Assembly: GCF_000380025.1 (NCBI RefSeq)
Contig: NZ_KB904156.1
Location: 185,974-249,973 of the forward strand
Reading direction: 5' to 3'
Source: Streptococcus entericus DSM 14446
Lineage (GTDB): Bacteria; Bacillota; Bacilli; Lactobacillales; Streptococcaceae
Length of the DNA: 64,000 nucleotides
Shown here: in pieces, positions 60,186 to 64,000 of the stretch
How positions within the stretch are numbered: the first letter of the stretch is position 1
How the letters are laid out: each line of letters starts with the position of its first letter
Program-made: the position numbers and the translations under genes
The notes under the pieces: model-generated
What the model saw: the letters and a program-made list of their open reading frames with translations, nothing else
Database searches by the model: none
Told to the model about the DNA's origin: nothing

Positions 60186-61505
60186 ATGAAAAGAGAACAA
60201 TCCATGAAAAAGAGTACTTTTCTGTCTCGGCATGAGCAGTTACGATATGATTATTTAACACAAAATATCCATTTTTTGGGTGAAAAAGAAAAAGCTGAGC
60301 TGGCTTATTTGTCTGCAAAGGCTGAAGGAAATGAACCAAGAGTCGTTTCTTATGCTCAAGAAGAAAATCATTTGACGGATAGACAATCTGAACTGTCCTC
60401 TCTGCGAAACTTAGAGTTAACGGATGAGAGACCTAGACGGTCGAAAAAGTCTGTCAATAAACAAGTTTCTGCACCAAAGAAGCTTGCCAAAAAGACCAGC
60501 TTTGGTCTTAAAGTGAAACGATTTGTCAAAGTAACCGTGGCCCTCATGTTGTTACTTGTCATTGGAATGGCAGTGATGTTTTTCAAGGGCTTGTTTGGTG
60601 TGACCTCAGGTCAAGAGAACTTAAAACCAGCCATGACAGAGTATTTTGCGGGTGAAAAGACTGCCGATGGGGTCAACATCTTGATTTTAGGTAGTGATAA
60701 GCGCATCACGGAAGAATCAACAGAAGCTAGGACAGACACCATTATGGTGATGAATGTCGGCAATAGCTCAGGCAAGGTAAAGCTGGTCAGCTTTTTGAGA
60801 GATACCCTGGTGAATATTGAGGGAGCTTCTTATGAAGGCATGGCTGATCACAAGTTGAATGCAGCCTTTACCATCGGTGAACAGGATAATAGCCAAGGGG
60901 CGGAATATGTGCGCCAAGTCTTGAAAAATAACTTTGACATCACTATTGAATATTACGTCATGATTGACTTTGAAACCTTTGCTCTGGCAGTTGACACCCT
61001 CTTTCCTAATGGTGTAGAGATGGATGCAAAGTTTTCAACTGTGAATGGTGAGGTTGTTGGTGCTGTTGATGTGCCAGATGACTTGGGGTTTGCTTCTGGC
61101 GGTAGCCTTTATCAAACGATTCAGGTTGGTCCTCAACGGATGGATGGTAAAACGCTGCTTAACTATGCGCGTTTCAGAAGTGATGACGAAGGAGATAATG
61201 GCCGAACACGTCGCCAACAGGAAGTCATGCAGGCTGTCCTATCCCAAATAAAAGATCCGACCAAGCTCTTTACAGGCTCTGAGGCTCTGGGAAAAATTTA
61301 CGCATTAACCTCGACCAATATATCATTTCCTTTCATCCTATCTAATGGGCTTTCTGGCTTGACGGCAAGTCAAAAGGGCATTGAACGGATGAGTATTCCT
61401 GAGCAGGGAGACTGGATAGATGAGTATGACCTGTATGGTGGTTTAGGTCTGCTGATTGATTTTGAGGCTTATAAGCAGCGTCTAGCTGAATTAGGCTTAC
61501 GTTAG
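60186..61505 (+). CDS. LytR-CpsA-Psr (LCP) family protein
   Basis: This 439-residue protein has a charged cytoplasmic part of about 115 residues, one membrane helix (about 116-138) and an extracellular LCP domain with D-S-K/D-K-R-type entry (L-G-S-D-K-R), R-T-D-T-I-M-V-M-N-V and R-F-R-S-D-D-E-G-D-N-G-R-T-R-R-Q. LCP enzymes attach teichoic acids or capsule to peptidoglycan. The ATG at 60204, preceded by AAAAGAGA, may be the true start. It is probably co-transcribed with cls, 9 bases downstream. Confidence 0.92.
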   Translation: MKREQSMKKSTFLSRHEQLRYDYLTQNIHFLGEKEKAELAYLSAKAEGNEPRVVSYAQEENHLTDRQSELSSLRNLELTDERPRRSKKSVNKQVSAPKKLAKKTSFGLKVKRFVKVTVALMLLLVIGMAVMFFKGLFGVTSGQENLKPAMTEYFAGEKTADGVNILILGSDKRITEESTEARTDTIMVMNVGNSSGKVKLVSFLRDTLVNIEGASYEGMADHKLNAAFTIGEQDNSQGAEYVRQVLKNNFDITIEYYVMIDFETFALAVDTLFPNGVEMDAKFSTVNGEVVGAVDVPDDLGFASGGSLYQTIQVGPQRMDGKTLLNYARFRSDDEGDNGRTRRQQEVMQAVLSQIKDPTKLFTGSEALGKIYALTSTNISFPFILSNGLSGLTASQKGIERMSIPEQGDWIDEYDLYGGLGLLIDFEAYKQRLAELGLR

Positions 61506-61514
61506 GGAGATGAT

Positions 61515-63098
61515 ATGGAAGAGAAAAAACGCAAAGTCAAGTTAAAAGCCATTCGCTTGTTAAAAAAGGATAAGCTCTTCAGTGCAGTATTTAGCCGAGC
61601 GACGATTGTTTTTATCTTAATCCTTTTGCAATTATGGCTAATCTCCATTTCTTTTGGTTGGTTATTGGGAGAGTATCGGGTATTCTTTCAAATTTTTGAG
61701 GCTGTTATCACGGTTGCCAGTGTCCTTTATCTGGTCAACAGCCGTATGGATACGACTTCAAAAATTACCTGGTTAGTGATGATTATGCTGGCTCCACTAC
61801 TTGGTTCCTTGTTTTTATTATATACCAAGCAGGATTTGGGTTATCGAACCTTGAGGAGACGTTTGAAAGAGGTTATTTTAAATAGCTCAAATCTTTTACA
61901 GCAGGACGAGGAGGTTGTCCAAGAGCTCAGTACACAGCACAGCACAGCTTATAATCTTGTCGAATATTTGAGACGTAGCGATAATAAGTTTCCTGTTTAT
62001 AAAGGGACATCGGTCACCTACTTGCCGACAGGTGAGAGCTTTTTTGCCAAGATGAAAGAAGAAATGCTCAAGGCTAAACAGTTCATCTTTTTGGAGTACT
62101 TTATCATTGATGAAGGGCTGATGTGGGGGGAAATTCTAGCCATTTTAAAGCAAAAAGCTAGTGAAGGAGTCGAAATCCGAGTGCTCTACGATGGGATGAA
62201 CGAGCTGTCTCGCCTGTCCTTCGATTACACTGAGCGTTTGGGCAAATTAGGCATACAAGCGAGGGCTTTTGCTCCCATTACGCCTTTTCTATCGACCTAC
62301 TACAACTATCGGGATCATCGTAAGATTTTAGTCATTGATGGACAGGTGGCTTTTAACGGTGGAGCCAACCTAGCAGATGAATACATCAATGAAATCGAGC
62401 GTTTTGGGCATTGGAAGGATGCAGGTGTCCTCTTAAAAGGCCCTGCTGTTGATAGTTTTACGGTGCTATTCCTACAGATGTGGACAAGCATGGGAAGCGA
62501 TGAGTCGCTTGCGTCTTATATCGGCTTAGCCCAACCAGTGGACAAGACTGATGGTTATGTGATACCATACGGGGATTCTCCTCTTGATCGTGATAATGTT
62601 GGTGAAAATGTCTACATTGACATGTTAAACCATGCGAGAGAATACGTCCATATCATGACACCATATCTAATTTTGAGCAGTGAATTAGAACATGCTATTC
62701 GCTTTGCTGCGGAGCGAGGAGTTGATGTCAAGCTCATGATGCCAGGAATTCCGGATAAAAAAATTCCTTATGCTCTGGCAAAAACCTATTACAAAATTCT
62801 GATGGATTCTGGCGTTGAAATCTACGAGTATACACCTGGATTTAATCATTCTAAGGTCTTTGTAGCAGACGGTGTTAAGGCTGTTGTTGGCACCATAAAC
62901 CTTGATTATCGTAGCCTCTACCATCACTTTGAGTGTGCAACTTATCTCTACCGTTCACCAGCAGTCGCAGCTGTTGAAGCAGATTTCCAACAAACTCTGC
63001 TACTTTGCCACCGTGTGACACCTGATGAGCTGTCACAATTACCGATTCTTATGAAATTAACAGGTGTATTCGCTAAAGTTGTTGCACCGCTATTGTAA
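61515..63098 (+). CDS. cls: Cardiolipin synthase
   Basis: This 527-residue enzyme condenses two phosphatidylglycerols to cardiolipin. It has N-terminal membrane helices (about 32-54 and 60-80, with a third near 88-105) and two phospholipase D motifs: H-R-K-I-L-V-I-D-G near residue 270 and H-S-K-V-F-V-A-D-G near 445. Both histidines and lysines are intact. GGGAGATGAT precedes the start. It may share a transcript with the LCP gene. Confidence 0.95.
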   Translation: MEEKKRKVKLKAIRLLKKDKLFSAVFSRATIVFILILLQLWLISISFGWLLGEYRVFFQIFEAVITVASVLYLVNSRMDTTSKITWLVMIMLAPLLGSLFLLYTKQDLGYRTLRRRLKEVILNSSNLLQQDEEVVQELSTQHSTAYNLVEYLRRSDNKFPVYKGTSVTYLPTGESFFAKMKEEMLKAKQFIFLEYFIIDEGLMWGEILAILKQKASEGVEIRVLYDGMNELSRLSFDYTERLGKLGIQARAFAPITPFLSTYYNYRDHRKILVIDGQVAFNGGANLADEYINEIERFGHWKDAGVLLKGPAVDSFTVLFLQMWTSMGSDESLASYIGLAQPVDKTDGYVIPYGDSPLDRDNVGENVYIDMLNHAREYVHIMTPYLILSSELEHAIRFAAERGVDVKLMMPGIPDKKIPYALAKTYYKILMDSGVEIYEYTPGFNHSKVFVADGVKAVVGTINLDYRSLYHHFECATYLYRSPAVAAVEADFQQTLLLCHRVTPDELSQLPILMKLTGVFAKVVAPLL

Positions 63099-63121
63099 CG
63101 AAGGAGTTATAAGGAGATCTT

Positions 63122-63601
63122 ATGTTTAAGAAAATTTTTCAAGCATTTAAAGCTAAAACTGCGCAAAGTCCCCAGGCAACTTTGGTAGATGATTTGCCAG
63201 AAGCCATCGAGTGGACGGTAGACAATCTGACAGCTTCTGGTTATCTGGCTGACTTTAGCTTATCAAGCATCGCGGCATTGGATGACTTCTTTGAAACGGA
63301 GAAGCAGGAAGGCGGAGTTCTTAGACGACCAGATGGTGGGATTATTTTATTTGCTGTTGCGGCCTATTTAGGTGAAACCTTAATTGCTAACTATGGTGGC
63401 AAATGGGAACTGAGCGATGAAGTCACAGAAGATGATTTGGACATGGTTCTGATACTGGATGGTAAGCCGTTTTATCCTGTTAGAGTCTGCCAGCAACGGC
63501 TAAAGTCAGCCTCACCTGATGGGCTACAAAGAGCTGTTACCGAGTTTTTTCAACCAGTAGAACACAGGCCTTTACAAAATGACACAAATGAGTTAGAATA
63601 A
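63122..63601 (+). CDS. Hypothetical protein (DUF3806-like)
   Basis: This 159-residue soluble acidic protein has L-D-D-F-F-E-T-E and A-A-Y-L-G-E-T-L-I-A-N-Y-G-G-K-W. The second segment recalls DUF3806-type proteins, in which a helix ends in G-x-W. The function is unknown. It starts 23 bases after cls behind AAGGAG and is likely on the same transcript. Confidence 0.6.
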   Translation: MFKKIFQAFKAKTAQSPQATLVDDLPEAIEWTVDNLTASGYLADFSLSSIAALDDFFETEKQEGGVLRRPDGGIILFAVAAYLGETLIANYGGKWELSDEVTEDDLDMVLILDGKPFYPVRVCQQRLKSASPDGLQRAVTEFFQPVEHRPLQNDTNELE

Positions 63602-63748
63602 AAATATGCGATGAGCCGAATTTGGTCACTGACCAAATTTACGCTAGGGAGGTCATAAAGGCAGGAGCCGATCTTGATGAGTTGTGTGAACCAACTGATC
63701 TCATCTCGTTTGAGATGCCCTTTCCCCAGTTTTTCTGGGGATTTTTTC
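63602..63748 (+). other. Structured 3' region or leader ending in a terminator
   Basis: AATTTGGT/ACCAAATT forms one hairpin. GATGAG...CTCATC (enclosing AGTTG/CAACT) overlaps CATCTC/GAGATG, so the two cannot form together. A strong terminator follows. It is either the 3' end of the cls transcript or a leader or small RNA; I do not recognise the class. Confidence 0.45.
63723..63748 (+). terminator. Terminator
   Basis: TCCCCAG and CTGGGGA form a perfect 7-bp stem with a TTTTT loop, followed by six T. Confidence 0.85.
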
Positions 63749-63865
63749 TACCATTTGTCAAGTCTATCAAGGTTTTAGAGAAAAAATAATTTTCATACAG
63801 TCATCAAAATAGGGAAGTGACCTTACTTTACACTAAAGATTTACATAAAAAGTGTATACAAAACC

Positions 63866-63900
63866 AACACCTTATTTTGTGATTTTTGAAATAAGGTGTT
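63866..63900 (+). promoter_or_regulatory. Perfect 12-bp inverted repeat overlapping a promoter
   Basis: AACACCTTATTT (63866-63877) and AAATAAGGTGTT (63889-63900) are perfect arms separated by 11 bases. The repeat covers the -35 box and touches the -10 box of the promoter at 63877-63905, so it should be an operator. The regulator is unknown. Confidence 0.7.
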
Positions 63901-63905
63901 ACAAT
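63877..63905 (+). promoter_or_regulatory. Promoter at the right edge
   Basis: TTGTGA (63877-63882), a 17-base spacer and TACAAT (63900-63905) with an upstream TG. The next 95 bases to the edge contain no clear start codon with a ribosome site, so the gene lies outside the window or has a long leader. Confidence 0.6.
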
Positions 63906-64000
63906 AATATGGCATAAACAATTTTACTGATTTTGGGTTAAAGTGTAATCGTAAAGTTTGTTATGCATAATGAGGTAATACATTGTCCGAATGAGACGAT

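Overview
The window reads as chromosomal DNA of a Streptococcus. The evidence is a YSIRK/LPXTG surface sialidase, several small families I know mainly from streptococci (DUF1912, DUF3270, DUF3397, DUF4299, EbsA), class Ib nrdHIEF, comEA-comEC, hprK-lgt, and the rnhC-lepB-recD2 order. Gene content and order resemble S. suis, S. pneumoniae and their relatives; I do not name a species. Almost everything is ordinary core genome with a few accessory insertions. I see no rRNA, prophage, complete insertion sequence or CRISPR array, and one tRNA (Thr-GGT).

Layout. 0-6.4 kb: the tail of a cell-wall protein, a lipoprotein, a hydrolase, a CsbD stress protein, a secreted thioredoxin-like protein, pflB and dinB. 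6.4-11.1 kb (minus strand): recD2, lepB, rnhC. 11.2-20.2 kb: a long structured leader and a polyamine operon (speA, speE, carboxynorspermidine synthase, nspC, aguA, aguB) that also carries an orphan immunity-like gene, a DUF6572 gene, a GNAT gene and a GlsB-type membrane gene. 20.4-23.8 kb: a BusR-like c-di-AMP-type regulator and the Gls24/Asp23 envelope-stress operon. 23.9-26.4 kb: a small accessory membrane cluster (frameshifted miniprotein, CPBP protease, XRE regulator, DUF3169) under an inverted-repeat operator. 26.5-31.9 kb: ptsHI, an M42 peptidase, a PepSY lipoprotein, DUF4299 and DUF3397. 32.0-32.2 kb: a tandem array of 54-bp hairpin repeats. 32.5-36.4 kb: nrdHIEF behind paired NrdR boxes. 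36.5-38.3 kb: tRNA-Thr, DUF1912, rplK-rplA. 38.5-44.6 kb: the 2019-residue sialidase. 44.7-50.2 kb: comEA-comEC, a Maf protein, a histidine-rich protein and a D,D-carboxypeptidase. 50.4-55.0 kb: hprK-lgt-DUF948-YtxH, DUF3270, pepT, ebsA. 55.0-57.8 kb: ferredoxin, a LysM protein, cmk, infC-rpmI-rplT. 57.8-60.0 kb (minus): CPBP protease, TlpA-like lipoprotein, CcdA. 60.2-63.6 kb: LCP protein, cardiolipin synthase and a hypothetical protein. The last 400 bp carry a structured leader or terminator and an operator-like promoter with no gene start in view.

How the genes work together. SpeA, AguA and AguB would take arginine through agmatine and N-carbamoylputrescine to putrescine. Carboxynorspermidine synthase and NspC would then make spermidine from putrescine and aspartate semialdehyde without S-adenosylmethionine. 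SpeE is present although no SAM decarboxylase is in the window. ptsHI and hprK are the core of carbon catabolite control, and cre-like CcpA sites sit at the pflB, csbD, gls24 and sialidase promoters. CcdA with the TlpA-like lipoprotein forms an extracytoplasmic thiol-reducing pair. LepB, Lgt, LCP, DacA, Cls, Gls24, AmaP and GlsB concern the envelope.

The most interesting signals are: the 54-bp hairpin array with a compensatory base change; the structured leader and the immunity-like insertion in the polyamine operon; the frameshifted miniprotein and its operator; the near leaderless ferredoxin promoter; the infC AUA start; and the operator at the right edge.
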